Shown piece by piece: positions 46,771-61,366 of a stretch of DNA of 64,000 bases. Origin of the DNA: Lichenostomus cassidix (Eukaryota; Chordata; Aves; Passeriformes; Meliphagidae); the NCBI GenBank assembly GCA_008360975.2, contig CM039182.1, positions 30,446,566 through 30,510,565 on the forward strand. Direction: 5' to 3'. The notes beneath the pieces are model-generated. The model saw only the letters and a list, made by a program, of their open reading frames with translations, was not told the DNA's origin and did no database searches. The stretch's first letter is position 1. Each line of letters starts with the position of its first letter. A program made the position numbers and the translations under genes.

Positions 46771-49700
46771 CTGCACACCATTGCTCCTCCTCATCCTTTG
46801 GGGCCCAGGGGTCAGAACTGATGGCTGATCCAACTGCCCATGCAGCACTCATTGCACACTCTGTTCTGCCCTAGCTACACTGACTCAGTGGATCCTCGAG
46901 GCTTCAGTGAACATTGGGCTGTGGTCTTAAAGAGCTAACACTGATAATTATTACAGCTGCTGATCATTTTTGGTCTCTCAACTTCTTGGTAAAATGGGTC
47001 CTGCATTCCACTGTTGCACTGCAACTCATTTTAGCCAACAGAATGTGTTTCGCGTCTGCAGAGCATTAATGGGTACCTGCTCATGGGTTGGCATAGAGCA
47101 ATTCTGATGGCATAACTGTTACAAAAACACCTTTTGTTTGTATAAATATGCATCTGCTCACCCTAGTGGCACTGGCTATACTAGTTTTTCCTGTCAGTGA
47201 CAGCCTTCAAGGTTCACCAACAGCTTTGCACTGAACTTCACAACCTTCAGATCAATGGCAGATTGAACATTGTTGTAGGTTGTCTTAATCCTCGAGGGGA
47301 ACAAAAGCCACCTCACCGCTGGAGCCGGCCAGGCTAACCAGAGCTGTCTGGCACTCAGGCCAGCTCTTGAGCTCTGCAGAGTACATTGTGTCTCCAGTTC
47401 CGTTAGCACTCAACTCCTCTGCTTATGTTCAGGTCCTCGGGACCACTGCTGAAGAGCAGTAGACTGCATGAGGCTTTGTTCAATACCAAATGAGCCAAGA
47501 CTTGTGCTCTGACAAGTTGTGCCCTGTGGTATTTTTTGTGCATCGTGTATATTTTAACTCCTTTCAAAGAGCAAGGAAGTAGATTTGACAGTAATTCATG
47601 ATGGAAAGGGGAAAGAGTAAATTGTTAGCTCTATGCACCACCAGGTGTATGGATGAACTTAATGACAGGCATCATGCAAGGTATGAACACACATTTGGGG
47701 CCCTTAAACCCTGAGAGAAAATTTAACTACTTGAAGATGCATCCATATGGGTGAGACTTACTGACAGAAGGACAAGTATTATTTCATTAATAACAATGTT
47801 CAAATGTTTCTTCTTCTGTTTTCAATTGCATATAATTTTCATTTCAGTTCAAAGTTACCTATGGGGGTTATTTTCTTCTAAGTGTACAGAAATTAATTCT
47901 GGGAAGAAGGGGACACGCAAACTATCAACATCAGGGTAAGATATTAATGTTTCGATCCATGTCAAAATTTGGTCAGCCCTTTCTCTTCTCTATATGGCAA
48001 TAACAGTTGAATTCCTCTGACCCCAACTTGTGAGGTCTTGCTAATTTTTTTTTTAATACTGCGCATGCCCAGGATGATGCAGCATAGTAGCCTCTTTCTT
48101 TTTGAGCTCAGAAAAAATTCAGTAGAAGCAAAAATGCAGCAGCAAATCTGTTCAAAGATCCAGAATAACTCTGTAGATTTCTCTTTTTCCTTTTTGTATA
48201 TGATTAGAAAAGTTTTTCCTTTCTCTCTGGTGTGCCCTCTACTTGTTTACCCTTTTAGTTATTTCACTCTGCAATTGCACTTTGCTTATTCTGAGGAATC
48301 CCTTCTCATGGCATCTTTATTATTTAAGGAGAGGCACTCTGGAATTAATAATGGCAAGTTTGTGAAAGTCATGTGCTCCACAATTTGTTTCAGAATTCTT
48401 AATTTTTTTTCAAAATTTCTTTTTAAGACTGAGCTCTAGAATAGTAGTCTTCCATTAGTGATTGTCCAGCTAGAGACATTGATGGAGACAAGATGTGCGG
48501 TTACTTTGAAGTATAAAGAAATGTCTTTCAAAAAAAAAAGCTGCTAGATTTCAGAGAACATTTCACATCACCACGATCCCATACACCTGAACTGGTGGGT
48601 TACAAATCCAGAGGCAAGAGGCATCTACTATAAAAATCCCTCCTGAGAAGAGTGGTAAAGATACAAAGTACATGACAAGAAGATGGTTTGGAGACAGTAA
48701 GGACTTTGTCTTACCTTTGTTAAAAAGGGAGAAGTATTGGAAGGGTTTAATTTTTTTTTCTGTAAATAAATAGCTCTTCCTTTCCATAGTTAAATATTTT
48801 TCAATACACGTGGGCTTCAGGCACCTGATGATGGTGATGATGGTAATGATAATGTTGTTTGCTATATGTGTAATGAAACATCCTACACTGGCATTTCGCA
48901 ATGTTCTTTCTAGAAAGCCTTAAATAAACTCCAAGCAAATTAGAAGCTATATATACTTCAGAAAGTTAAAAAAAAAAGTTTTAAGCACACCAAGTATTCC
49001 AGTAGTTTTTTTCCGTGTCTTCAGGCAAGGTGGTTCACCTCAAAGCATCCAAAGTGTGCACAGGAAGAGAATGTGGGATATTTGTTGCTGATCCAGATAA
49101 GGTGCAACCTGATCAGTCTTGATCTGGCCAAATGATAGAATGATTGCTTGGTGTTGTGCTGAGATACAAGAATCTCACACTCTCCTCTTCAGTAAAGCTC
49201 ATCCTCTGTTATCCTCTGGCTATTTGCTTGGTCTTGCAAAACACTTGACTATCTACTCACTGTTTATTTTGGTGAAATTGCTAAGCATCAAGCTCTTGTT
49301 GCCTGCTTTTTTTCCTATGTAACTGGACCATATCAGTAGTGCAATTCATTTTTCTACCAGATGAGAGAACTGAAAGAACAGAAAGAAACTGTGTTTTCTC
49401 ATGGTCAATTTTTAATTTAAATGCATTTTCACTTAACTAATCACATTTGTTTTTACCCTTCTTGGACAGTAGCTTTCTAGTTTGATATAGTTAATAGAGT
49501 ATTTTCTACAAAGTGCACATTAAAAATTAATGAAATCAGCATGAACAAACACAATAAATAATTTCTTTGTTTGCCTGGCCATATAATTTTGTAGACTTTT
49601 CTTCTGTTTACTTAAATGCAAGAAGTAAAACATTCACAGTATTAGTCCTATGTGGTTGTGAGGTAAATAGTTTCTGTATAATACAATGACGATGGAGGCT

Positions 49701-52544
49701 TATTGCCAGATTTCCAGTTCTTCATGCATTACAATGCGCAAACAATAGAGCTTTGACAATGTTGTTAGAACATAAAATAATTATTAAAAAAAAATTAGCC
49801 AAGTGGAATTCTCAATACAATATGTCAACCCAAGATAAGGTATTTATATATATTGAACACAGACAAATCTCCTGCTTTTGTAGTGGAAGTAAATGCTTTG
49901 AGTCAAGGGCTCAGTGGGAAACTCTGATGGTACTGAGGCAATGCCAAAATGGGAAAGAAGTCCTTCAGGCCTGACATTATGGGGGTGTGGACACAGTAGG
50001 ACTTGTTTTGGATGCTATCAGAATGAAAATCATAAATGTTGATAGCTGCCTACGGTACCTGCTGTTATAGCTGAGAGCACTCACATGGCTAACAGGATAT
50101 GTGATGTTTCAGGACCTCTTCTTTTAGAGGCTCACTGTGGTTCTGCTGGCCTTGGTGGGAGGACTGTTTGATCAATGCTGAGTGTTTTGGTAATCCATCT
50201 GGAGAAGTCATAAAAATTTTTAGAGAGAGTCTAACAGTACTTCCAAAAAAGTTGCCTCTGCAAAAAAGAAGTTAGACTGAATACAGGAGAAAAGCTTTTC
50301 TCTGTATTACTCAGGAGATCAAAGATCTGTCTGGATAGACAGATTGGGCTGTAAATTACATTGGAAAGTCCTCTTGCCTGAAGAAGAAGTCCTTCTAAAT
50401 AGTACTGGAGATAAGCCAGAGGGATCAGTAATTGTAGGCTGGTCTGAGAAACAATCAGTTCTCTCTGACGTCTCACAGCAAGCTAACAAAATGTTTTCTG
50501 TTAGTCTTTGCCTATTCTCAAGCAGGTAACTCTCTTGAACGCTGGAGAAATAGTGCTACTTTATTAGAACTTTCCTACTGGCTCCTTTTTCCTTTGTGGA
50601 TCATCAGCGTATTTATCATTTTCTGAGAGTGACTATGCCAAGAATAGGTATAGCTTAAGCAAAACACGATGAGAATCAGCTGTGAGATCTGCCACAAATC
50701 TCAGTGAGGTCGTCATAAATGATGATCAAAACAACAGGTATCTATTATGGAGCCAAGTAACACTGCAAATTAATCATTGAATCTACAGAAGAAATAGGTC
50801 TAATTAGTTTTAGATTTCTGCTAAAATCCAATCCTTAAGAAAACCTTAGCACTTTCTTCGTATTCTGCAACACTAATTCAGCTGGGCAATTTCAACCATC
50901 ACAACAGACTTGCAAAAGGATGGATTTTGAATGATTAAAACCAATGCATTTTGCTGCTGATGAAGAGAGAATAAAATGCTGGTTAGCAGCACTTTCCTCA
51001 GTTCCTCTCCCTCAAATGTGTCCTGGCTAGGAAGATTCTGCACACGGTGTTTACAAGGCCATGCTGACCATGTTATGCAACACGTCAGCCTCAGATTTTA
51101 AAGTTCCTGTCTTGAAAAGTCCTAATCAAGGTCAAAAAGTGGGGGAAAAGTATTTGGTAGTAATACAATCTCCCAAAGATAAGGAGGAATATATAAAAGA
51201 AGAAGAAAAAAAAAATCAAGAATTTTCTTCATTCAAAGAGGAATAAAAGAAATCTTCAGCCTAGAGCAGTCAACATTCCCCTTCATTTTTATTTTGTTTG
51301 GTACCAGAAAAGAATCAATAGAAACCCTGAGAGAAGGATACGGGGTGTACTGTATGAGCTGTGCTATACTTTCCAAAGCTACAAAATAATTGTTAAAGTG
51401 AAAAACTTGCTGCATTACTTCAATCACCAAGGACATCCTCCAGCTCAGTAAATCCGTCAACAAAGCTACTAATCACAGGATTTTACATTTTGAGGAAGAA
51501 AAATAAAACAATAGAAAGCTTCTAATTTTAAGCACGTGGGGGAAAAGAAGGAGGTTGTAGTCTCTAGTAGGAGAATTTCAGGTGGCATAATTTACAGAGG
51601 AATGCAAAATTCTTAACAGGAGATGAAGTATCCAAATAAAATACTATATAAAAAAATCACATTTAGATGCATCAATCCAGAACAGCAGCAGAGCACACTT
51701 CAGAATGCATTTCTGGTATAATCTCTCCAAAAGTCACAATGCAAAACCACGATATATATTTTTATGCAGTCTTGTATGTATAGTAGCTTCATCTGAGACA
51801 ATGCAGAACTCCAGATGGAGTTGTATAATGTAGCTTGAGTCTTGGCAGGTGTTCCTCTTATATATGAGCACATACATATTTTTGTGCATAGTAAGTCTTT
51901 TCTATGTAGCACACATAAAAATATTGATGAGGAATTATATCTAACAGTAAAATGAAGTGAGGGAAAAACATGCATCAAATTCAAATTTAATATAATTGCA
52001 TTATTGCCTACAAAGTCATACCACTTTGTGATATTTACCTGAATTCAATTACAGCAGATATTAATATAACACAAGGTCTAATTCACTGAGAGTTTAAGAA
52101 CCAAATGGGCAGTTATGTTAAACCTGCATGTATCTAATTAAAACAGATTAATAGAGAAAGAGATGAAAATGCAACCGATATCCCATTAATGCCTATAGCT
52201 AACAATGGGATGCTAAATGTTTTGAACTCGTGCTTAGCTGCCATAAGTATCAATTTACACCACACAGGGACCCTCAATTTTATTCATCATAATGCCCAAC
52301 AACATTTTAAGTGATTTATTTCTAATTTAAGACCATAAGCCTCCTTCTGCTCTGGTCTTTATTAAGACATTTCATAGAACTGAAGTAAAATGTACAGCTT
52401 TGAGTGGATATGACTGGATTTGTGGGTGAAGGAAGAGCAGTGGCTGGGGACTTCCAGGCTGAAGAGCAGTTCTGGGGATATTGGTAGTCTGTGAACATGA
52501 GGCAGGAGTGCTCCCTTGGCAGCAAAGAAGGTCAGCAGTTATTT
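46771..52544. other. Intergenic DNA with one GC-richer block
   Basis: Sequence at about 46990-47450 is richer in GC and CpG than its flanks (for example 'aatcctcgaggggaac', 'accgctggagccggccagg'). It may be an old transposable element that I cannot name. The rest is AT-rich with a GAT-rich microsatellite at 48826-48852. No gene was recognised. Confidence 0.5.
48826..48852. repeat. Imperfect (GAT/GGT)n microsatellite
   Basis: Reads 'gatgatggtgatgatggta' and onward. It gives a poly-Ile frame on the minus strand that is an artefact. Confidence 0.9.
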
Positions 52545-53160
52545 GGGAGTCTATAAACAGGAGTAGGGTCACTGGATGGAGGGAAGTAAATATTCCTCTT
52601 TACTTAGCACTCATTAGACCACAATTCATTAGTTCTAGGTATTGCATCAAGTGTTGGGATCCTTACAACAAGAAAGATGCTGATAAATTGGAATGAAGCC
52701 AGTTGAGGGCCACCAAGACGTTTGCAGGCTGCAGCATTTTGCCCTGGGAGGAGGTGCTGACAGAACTGGCCCTGTCCAGCTTGGAGAAGGAAAGCCTGGA
52801 AGCCTCCCCTGGGCCTGGGGGATGTTACTGAGAAGATAAGTTGCTCTCTTTACAGTTGTGTGTGCAATTGTGCACAGTGGGAGGCTGGGAGGCAATGGGC
52901 ACAGGATGAGAGGCTGCAGAGAGATCTTCAAACTGCATATAACACAGACAAAAAAAGACTCATCATGAAAATGGCTGAGCAGTAGAACAGAGGGCCTAGA
53001 TAGTTTGTACTGTCTCCATCCCTGGAAGTTTTCAGTATCAGGCTGAACAGAGACCTGGAACAACATGGATTAGTCTCTGATCTGGTCCAGCTCTGAGCAG
53101 GAGTTTGGATAAGAGACATGCTGAAGTCTCTTCCTGACTTGTATTGCCCTGTGATTTAAG
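52545..53160 (+). mobile_element. Old CR1 LINE, truncated, plus orientation
   Basis: A strongly diverged CR1 copy. Reading along it: 'tactagcact'-like start of the conserved 'leu-val-arg-pro' region (here 'cttagcactcattagacc'), 'gggatccttacaacaagaaa', 'ttgagggccaccaagacg', 'gctgacagaactggccctg', 'tccagcttggagaaggaaag', 'ggaggcaatgggcacagg', and the tail 'atctggtccagctctgagc'. It lacks the catalytic part of the reverse transcriptase and has many stops. It is the most decayed of the four copies and probably an older subfamily. Confidence 0.85.
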
Positions 53161-53921
53161 GATGGCTTTCAATATGCATTCATGAAAATATGAGTATGGA
53201 AATATTTCCTACTGCAAATTCTTGCTTGTCAACAAAGCCCCTGGTCTGTCTTGTTGTGTGGTTTATTTTTAAATTTTTTTCTCCCTGAGAAAAGTTCTGC
53301 CATTCAGGAAGCAAACCTTAGTAATAAAACTGACTAACTCAGGCATGAGTTCCTCAAATGGCATTAGAAATGATTCACTCATTAGTTTAAACAGACCCAA
53401 GTCAGTATTTATGAAATTATACAAATATTCACCATGAAAGAGTGGAATCTGAGATGATTCAGTACGTAGATCTCCGAGAATGATTCTGCCCCATTCCTGG
53501 ATGAGTACATTTATCTTATTCAGGCAAGAATATTTATAGTCACAAAGGACAAACTTTAATTTTAAAAATATTTTGCAATTCTCTCTTAGAAGTCACTGTT
53601 CTGGTAGAGTTTTCTGAAACTGGATTCATTTATCATAACATTTGCAAAGAAGTGACACAAATGCAAACATTAAGAAATGAAACAGCTGAAGAATTGCTTA
53701 TATTCCCTCAGAATATTCACATTTAACAAGCCAGATTTTCTGATTTCAGAAGTTTTAGCTGGTGTTCAGTGACTGTTAATTTGTGCACATGGCAGGAAGA
53801 TCAAGGCTCATTGCTCTTCCAGCTCAGAAAGTCATGAGACAGGCAAGGAAGGAATTATACAGGCAAATATTTTAGCAGTCTGCTTTTATTGGCCTTATTA
53901 CCACTTTTATAAATAAATAAA

Positions 53922-53943
53922 TGAATATATATATGTATATATA
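53922..53943. repeat. (AT)n-rich microsatellite
   Basis: An alternating AT stretch with one G interruption. Confidence 0.85.
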
Positions 53944-56900
53944 ATTGGAAGAAAAATAAAAAAATATCAGATGATGAATGGCTTAGTCTTTTAAATTTGT
54001 CAATTGTTAAAGAAATCTCTGGATAAGATTAAATTATGATATATATAGAAAACCCTTATCTGTATCAGCTATTCTTTACAGTTTTCTTACATTACCTTCC
54101 ATTTCATTCTAATAATCCCAATGATTTTAGGTCATCAAGGGTATAAATTTATGTAATATTTCTGTAATTTCATCTTAAGGTTATTGAATATCTAGAAAAT
54201 GTGGCCATGGGGAAATAAAAGTATTACTAATTTCAAAGTAGAATAATTCAGGTACAACTTGAAAACATGAAGGGCTACTCTAGGGAATTTCACATGGAGC
54301 AGAGTAATCCATTGCAATGAATATTTCAAAGTGGAAATTTAAAGCTACAGTTGTAAAAAATTCACATAGCATTTATAAAACTTCAGTTAGCCTAAACTGC
54401 AAGTGTCACTCTTTCCTAAATGCAGTGCACAGCCATGTATGTTTCAGGATTTGGGAGTTTTCCTCTATCCAGTAACCTGTTTGCCATTAAAATCAAGCCA
54501 CAAATGGCAGTCTAAAAAGACAGGAAGCACAAAACCAGATGTTCCAGCTATAAAATATAAAAAGAGATGTGGAGAGGAGAAAAAGAGTGAGTTAAAATAT
54601 GGGGAAAAAAGCATAATAAGTTTGTCAAGTGTATTAAAAGATAGGGAAGGATTAGAGGAACAAATTGGTCAGGGATATGTCAGCATGGTTACTACCAGAG
54701 TTTTCATCTGCTCATTCTATATCTTATTAGCACTTGACCCAGATGCCAATTCCTCTGCAGATTAATACAGTGTTTTAGGCTATTTAGAAGTTGATTACTG
54801 ACCACAAATGAAAAGCAATTGAGCTTGCTTTTCAAAGTAACAAAATGACGGCAAAGCATTGGACTGCAAACTCAGATCCATCAGAGTGAGGAAATCCAAC
54901 CCACTGACTTTGCAGGAATTCAGTATGAAAATCAGGCATTAAAGATAGAAAAGGTAAAGGGCTCGATGTGCCGTGGCTACCGAGCAGAATTCATTCTATG
55001 GTTGTCTCTTATAATTTACAGTACTCTGAGCCAGATTCTCTCCTCAGCCTACATCCACTTGGTGCAGAAGACATTAATTATCATTGAAAGTGAACTGTAT
55101 ATGCTGCAGGTATTTTAGTTTGCTGCTTAAAGCTGGCCTGAACATAACCTAGGGCAGCCTCAGGGCTGCTCAAATTTAGAATAATCCCTTAAGACCCAAA
55201 CATAGTGAATTAGGGCTCCTTTCTGCTTCTCATCTTGATCAGGTATAAATAGAATATAGACAGTTGTTCCCAGCCAAAGGAAAGAAGAGAAACAACTTCT
55301 CTGGGCTAATAGGACCAGTGGTTCAAAATTGGCTATTTTGTCTGAAAGCACCCAGATAATCTGACCTAAGACATAGAAAAACATCAAATCAAAATGTCTG
55401 AAGTACAAGCAGAGTCTGAATATAACCTAGGAAGTTTGCTTTGTTTTCTGAAACCATGACCTGAGCTGAACCATCCAGTAAGATGGTCCAAAATTTCTAA
55501 GAATAAACAAATAAAAGCCATGACATTCTTGGTTCCAGTAAATTCCATTTTCCTGTTGGACTAGTGAAAGATGCTACATCTGCTGTACGTAGGCAGTTGC
55601 CTGTTTAGTCAGCATTTGGGAATCCCCAGATGGCATAAGAAAGGACAAAGCTTTTGCACAACATACTGTAATAGTTCTGTGCAGAAGAACATTCCTAGGA
55701 GAGCTAGAACAACACTTCAATTTACTTGGGGACTTGTTCATAGCAGTACTAAGATCACTGAAAACATTCAACCAGCCAAGCAAGTGAAAACCAAAGCTCT
55801 ATAGCTCCATTGTTCAGCCCACAGCATGGCCCAGGAAGTGATGATTGAATCAGTATGACAAGCAGTCCAAAAGAGCCTGATTGTTTTGGCTTCTTCTAAG
55901 GAAAGCAGTGAATCATATTAAGACAAAAGTTGGGTCCTTAATTCTTGTTCACTCTTAAAGCAGAATCAAAACCCAGTTCACAGCCTTTGCTAGGGAAACA
56001 AAATCCTGAAAATACAAGAACAATTGTCATAATGATATCTTGAGTTTTGGACAGAAATCTTAAGGGCAACTGCAACTGCTCTGAATTTCCAGTAACTCTG
56101 TACTTCCTATGCACAGTAAATATGAATTGTTGTTCAATTAACAACTGCTTCCCAGTGTCGTCAAAAATTTGTCAATCCCCTTTCATCAGAACAAATAGCT
56201 GGAGAGAGGAGCATTTGCTGACAAGCAGACCTTTATGTAGAATAATTAATTACATTTTAGCTTAAATATCTTATGTGGCATCATATAGTACATCTCTTAG
56301 ACCTGCAATAGAATCAAACATGAAGATTGCAGGAAAGTTGATTCCCTCACTCCAGACTCCGCACTATCATATCCTCTCGTTAGTCAGTTTTGACTGATGG
56401 GGAACACTTTTTATCAGACTACTGTTGAAAATATTTTACTTCTCAGTGCTTTGCACCACTAAAGGAAAGTAGCCCTTAGCTTTGGCCAGATTTCATTCTT
56501 CCTTACACCAAAAATGTATCTTTGAAATAAATGTATCTCTCCTCTAATAATGAAAACAATTATCCAATCCAGCTCCTGATTTGTGGAAAGTTTCTGGAAA
56601 ATTACTGAACTTCTGCATTAAATTATACCCTAGAGCTAATATTCTTTCACTGTTGTACTTTTCAGTATGGCTGGCATTGTCATTAGAAAACTGCCAAAAA
56701 CTTCTGCTGTTCAATTTACAGTGACATGTAGACATGTCCATTTTTCCTCTAGTCATGTAATGCTTTCATCCTGAGAGATCTGCCTGGCACCACTTATTTA
56801 ACACCAAAGTGTACATTTTCTTTAAATGCTTTTACCTAAGACTAGACTCATCTGTCTGCACCCATCAGATGAGAGCCTCTAAAGGAGGTCCTTCTGCTAA

Positions 56901-59900
56901 GCAAGGATTTGTGAGTAACCCAGGCCTTCAACATTGCACATAAAGAGCAATTTTATATTGTTGCTTTCTTCACAAATGTACATATTGGGGTGGTAGATAG
57001 TTGCATACTTGGCTCTCCTATCTAGAATGTTATTAGTCTTCATGTTCAATGAGAAGAAGGTTTTTCTTCTGTTACATTGCATAAGTGTTTACATTGATGA
57101 TTCACTAAAGAACTCCAGTGCAGTTTGGTTTTCTATATACATAAATAGATGGAAAACTTTCTATCAACACCTCTGTTGTTGATCCCAAGCTCTTCTGCTT
57201 CATGCCCCTAGGACAATATGAAATATGCAGGATGGGTTTCAATATTAATCAGACATGGTGATTGTAACACTATGAGTTATTGAGATATATGGCTAGGATT
57301 TCACAGAAATGGAAAAAAAAACCAACTATAGGAGAGCCGAAGCTGGAAAAGAGAAGAATAAAATTTGATGTCACAGATGAAAAGTTATTCTGCAGTTTCA
57401 CAAGAATTCCTGTTCAGCCATTCAGAAGAAACACTTCTGAAGCAACACAAGCTGGCATCGGACCATAAAAAATTTGAAAGTACTTTTTTCTTTCGTGTTT
57501 AATTTTTCTCCTAAATGCTTCATTCCACCACATTGAAGGGGACTTTGACAATTGCAAATTTAAATATAGAAAAAGAGCCAAGTGAGAAGCGGGATAAAAA
57601 AGAAGTTCTTTCAAGAGAGGCACAGAACAGATAAAGGTATGACTGTGCTGAATGATGAAGAGAATATGAAAGGAGAAAAGGAGAGAAGACAAAGGAATAT
57701 ATTCTAAATTTTAAACAAGCTATTTGTGGGATGATATTTAGGGGCCAACACAGAGATGAATGCTGATCTGAATGTGTGCCATGCAATTTAAATTTTCCTT
57801 CCTAATTTTTTTTAAGAATAGGAACCTCATGAGTTCTTCAATTTGCTAGTTGTACCAGAAGACTGACTAAAGTCTGTAAAGCTATGGAATAAAAGAAGAA
57901 ATAATATAATTGTTAAACAACAAGATACCTATTTTGCACACTTTACTACAGAAGACAGAAAAATTAAGTCAGTGCAACAGACATATTCTGGATATATGCT
58001 TGCTTTGAGCTTAACAAGAAATTTCACACATGGAGAAAAGATGATTAATGATGAATATATAACAAAGAACTCTTTCCATATGTCAAAACAAACATTTCCT
58101 AGAAATTTTTGTTATCATTCTGCAAGGGAAGTAAGAGAGATTATTTCTTCCCATAATACAAGAAGTCCATGTACCTGCCTCAGAAAAAGAGGGAAATATA
58201 TTGTCTGAAAGCAGTTAATATAGGTTTCGGAGAGCAACTGGAACTGGTTTCTTCTCCAAGAAATGTGTGCACTAGCAGCAAAATGTTCCATAAAAATCCA
58301 CTTAGTTACACTAAAATATCAGCAAAAACTTAATGGCCAATTACTTTGGACCTGCATGATGATCTGAGTGTCATAATTTGGGTACACTTTTTCACTCTCT
58401 TCAGTAAATTATATTTCAAATTTTAAACTTCCAAGATGCTGGTAGTGTTCCAGTTCCTGTATATGCAATTTCCAAAATAAAACAAGCTGTCATGAGTCAT
58501 GGTTTCTACACAGAGTAAGTTCAGAAATAAAAGATTAGGGAGCAGCTCTCCTAGGACCAATAGACCTACAGAAACTCACAGGTTACTTTGTCTAGACCTG
58601 AGTTCAAAGGCAGCATTTCAAGTGTTTCAAAGAATGTCTTTCACTTCTGTAAAGATAAAATTCACTTTCTTTTAAGAAGAGTCATCAAATTGCCATGCAT
58701 GTAAATGCTCTTTACAAACATTTGAAGAGATACCAATTGAGGACTCTTTTTGTCTAGTTAAGACCTACTTGTTTGTTGTTTTGCTCTTTTTATATGCATG
58801 AACATGAATAAATGAACTAGAGAAGAGCACACAGTCAGTAGATCATAGTTTTCTTCCTAATCCTCGTTTAATACATGAGCTAACAATAGAAGAAAAATTG
58901 ACATTAACAGATATGCTTATTAAGACAAATACAGCAAACAGGCAGTTTTGCTGTTTACTGTTGGATAGAATTAAATACAGCTGGTTTTAAAAGCTTTGGT
59001 TTACACAGTCTTTTGAATAAGTGTTGTCTTAAATCTGTTTTGCATTTCCATTTGCATGGTAGGTGACTGCAGTGCCTACATCATGGTTTGATGCAATTTA
59101 GGGCAATTAATCTTTCAAGGTTTATTTAGTTGGGATTGATAGTTTCTTTTCAGGCTAGCATGCTATCTCCAGATAATTCCAAATATTGCCTCAGAGTTAG
59201 CCTCTCTATAGATTTGGGAAGTCCTGATGCATGCAAAAATTTACCACACACATGTATTTTCACAACATTGCAGCTTTTCTAGGCAGAGATGATGCTTTGA
59301 TGTGTGAAGATTGGAAACCTAACCTTTGGTGTTAGCTCCAGTGCTCCCAAAACTATTTTTGTACTCCTGACTACACGACTTGCTCTGTGTGTGTTACCCA
59401 CCCATGACTGTGTGCTGCTGAGGAGATGAGGGTCACAGCAGCCACTACCACAGAGACAGCACCTGCTTCACCTGCATCTTGAACTGTGCTCTTCCTACCT
59501 CCCATCTCATGGACATCCAGGGCAGGCTGTGGCAGTGACCCAAGACCAAAACATGATGTTGTACATGATTATCACATTAATCTTCTAGTAATCTGTGTTT
59601 TGACCATATTTCCATAACCAGTATTTCAAGTTGAAGCATGTTGATGCTTTGTGATGAGGACACAAATTTCTAGTTTGCATGAAAGCTCATGTAAGTAGCC
59701 TAACTATGAAGGTGGAAAAACTGAGCTATGGAAGGGTGTCTCAATGTTGGCTGCATATTTAAACGTAGAGCTGCATGCCTAAAACTTCAGCTGGGCACTA
59801 GCTGTGACACTCAAAGCAGTGTCAAAGCACAGGGACATCTTTCCAAACAAAGCTCAGGGAAGGGTATGCTGTTTCACACTGACAAATGTTGAACTGATAG

Positions 59901-60682
59901 TGCTGTCATGAGAGCAATCCATTCAATATGAGGGAAAGTTAATGTTATTCCCCTTCTAGCAAGTTCAAAATCATGCAACAGGTCCTTCATTAAAAGGTAT
60001 TAACGTTTTCAGAAACAGCACTCTCTGATTACGTATTACTATATTTATGATGATGTTATTCTTTCTATAAGTTTGCAAACATCCTTTTCTGTAGGCATAA
60101 TTTAGAGGTTTAGTTGAATTTAAAAGCTTTTAGAAGTTCACTTTTCAGTGATACATTGAGGTTATCTGTAAATGCTACCTTCTGTTTTGTTTGTGTGCTC
60201 AAATGTTCATAATTACAAGGTTGGCAATTTTGAAAATTTTATGGAAAGGTGAGTTCTGAGCTGCAATCTTATTAACACAATTGCAATTTCAGAAAATTCA
60301 GTGTGAGGTTATAATGTTGTCCAGAAATCTATCCTGAGAAATTAAAAAACCTGTCCAGAAGCATTCATTCTTTAACAAGTAATAATATTAAATGTGAAGA
60401 TTGAGTCATTAATGTATGAATAACTCCTTCTGTGAAGTTTGCTACAAAAGCATTTTCAGGTTATTGTGATTTCCCCTTATGCAGAAGTATGAAACCAGTC
60501 ATATATCTATTGAATGAATGACTTGGCAGAAAGCATGTTTTGTCTAGAATAATAACACAAAGTAGATGCCATTAAAATTTTTCATCTTTGTTTATCAAAT
60601 GGTTTAAGTGGGGTGAAAAAGGAAGAAAAGAGAGAGGCTTAATGATAGAGTACTAATGCTAAAACTGAAAAGATAAAACATC

Positions 60683-60724
60683 ATTATCATTATTTCTACT
60701 ACTATTATTACTACTATTATAATA
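60683..60724. repeat. Imperfect trinucleotide (ATT/ACT)n microsatellite
   Basis: Reads 'cattatcattatttctacta' and continues with CTATTATTA-type units. An imperfect trinucleotide array. Confidence 0.88.
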
Positions 60725-61330
60725 GTTGGTTGCTATACATTCAGGAAAAGCTGAACAGTAGTCAGCCTGTGATTTGAAAAATATTGCTAACCTAATTCCA
60801 GTACTATTTGCATTAGTTGCCAGATCAACACAGGGAATTTTCTCTTAACATTGAGTCATAGGTTACAGGTTTCACAAAGTACAAGGAAAAAAACTCTGGT
60901 GCTCAACCAAAACAGTAGCTCAAATCTGAACCAAGGGAACAAGCTGTAATTAGTTACTGCATGTCAGTATCTCATCCCTAGACATTCCCAAATCAAATCC
61001 AAAACTGAAATGAACCAAGCAGTCACTTGTTCCTGAGAATTGTCATAACTTCTTTAACTATTCACTATGAATTAACTCTCAGATTAATAATTTATTAACT
61101 GGGTTTCTGTTGGCTACAAAAATATTTTGGGCATCTTACAAAGCAGTTACATATATATAAATGTATCAATTAGGCATTTTAATTTCATAATGAGTCCTAC
61201 CTGAAACAATTTGTATGGACTATCCACTTACTTCCTCAAAAGCAGGGTTCCAAAATGATAGCAGGTTCTTATAACCAATGATTTCTTATATCCAATACTA
61301 CCTCATGCCACAGACTGAAGGGTAGCTCAG

Positions 61331-61366
61331 AAAACCAAAAGCAAAGCAAAGCAAACCAAACCAAAA
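61331..61366. repeat. (AAGCA)n/(AACCA)n low-complexity tract
   Basis: Pentamer-like units 'gcaaagcaaagcaaaccaaa' and relatives. Confidence 0.88.

Noticed and set aside
52647..53066. 139-codon minus-strand frame
   Set aside because: It lies antisense across an old CR1 copy.
54403..54765. 120-codon plus-strand Lys/Ser-rich frame
   Set aside because: No family is recognised, there are no convincing splice sites and the composition is that of AT-rich background. Kept out for lack of support.
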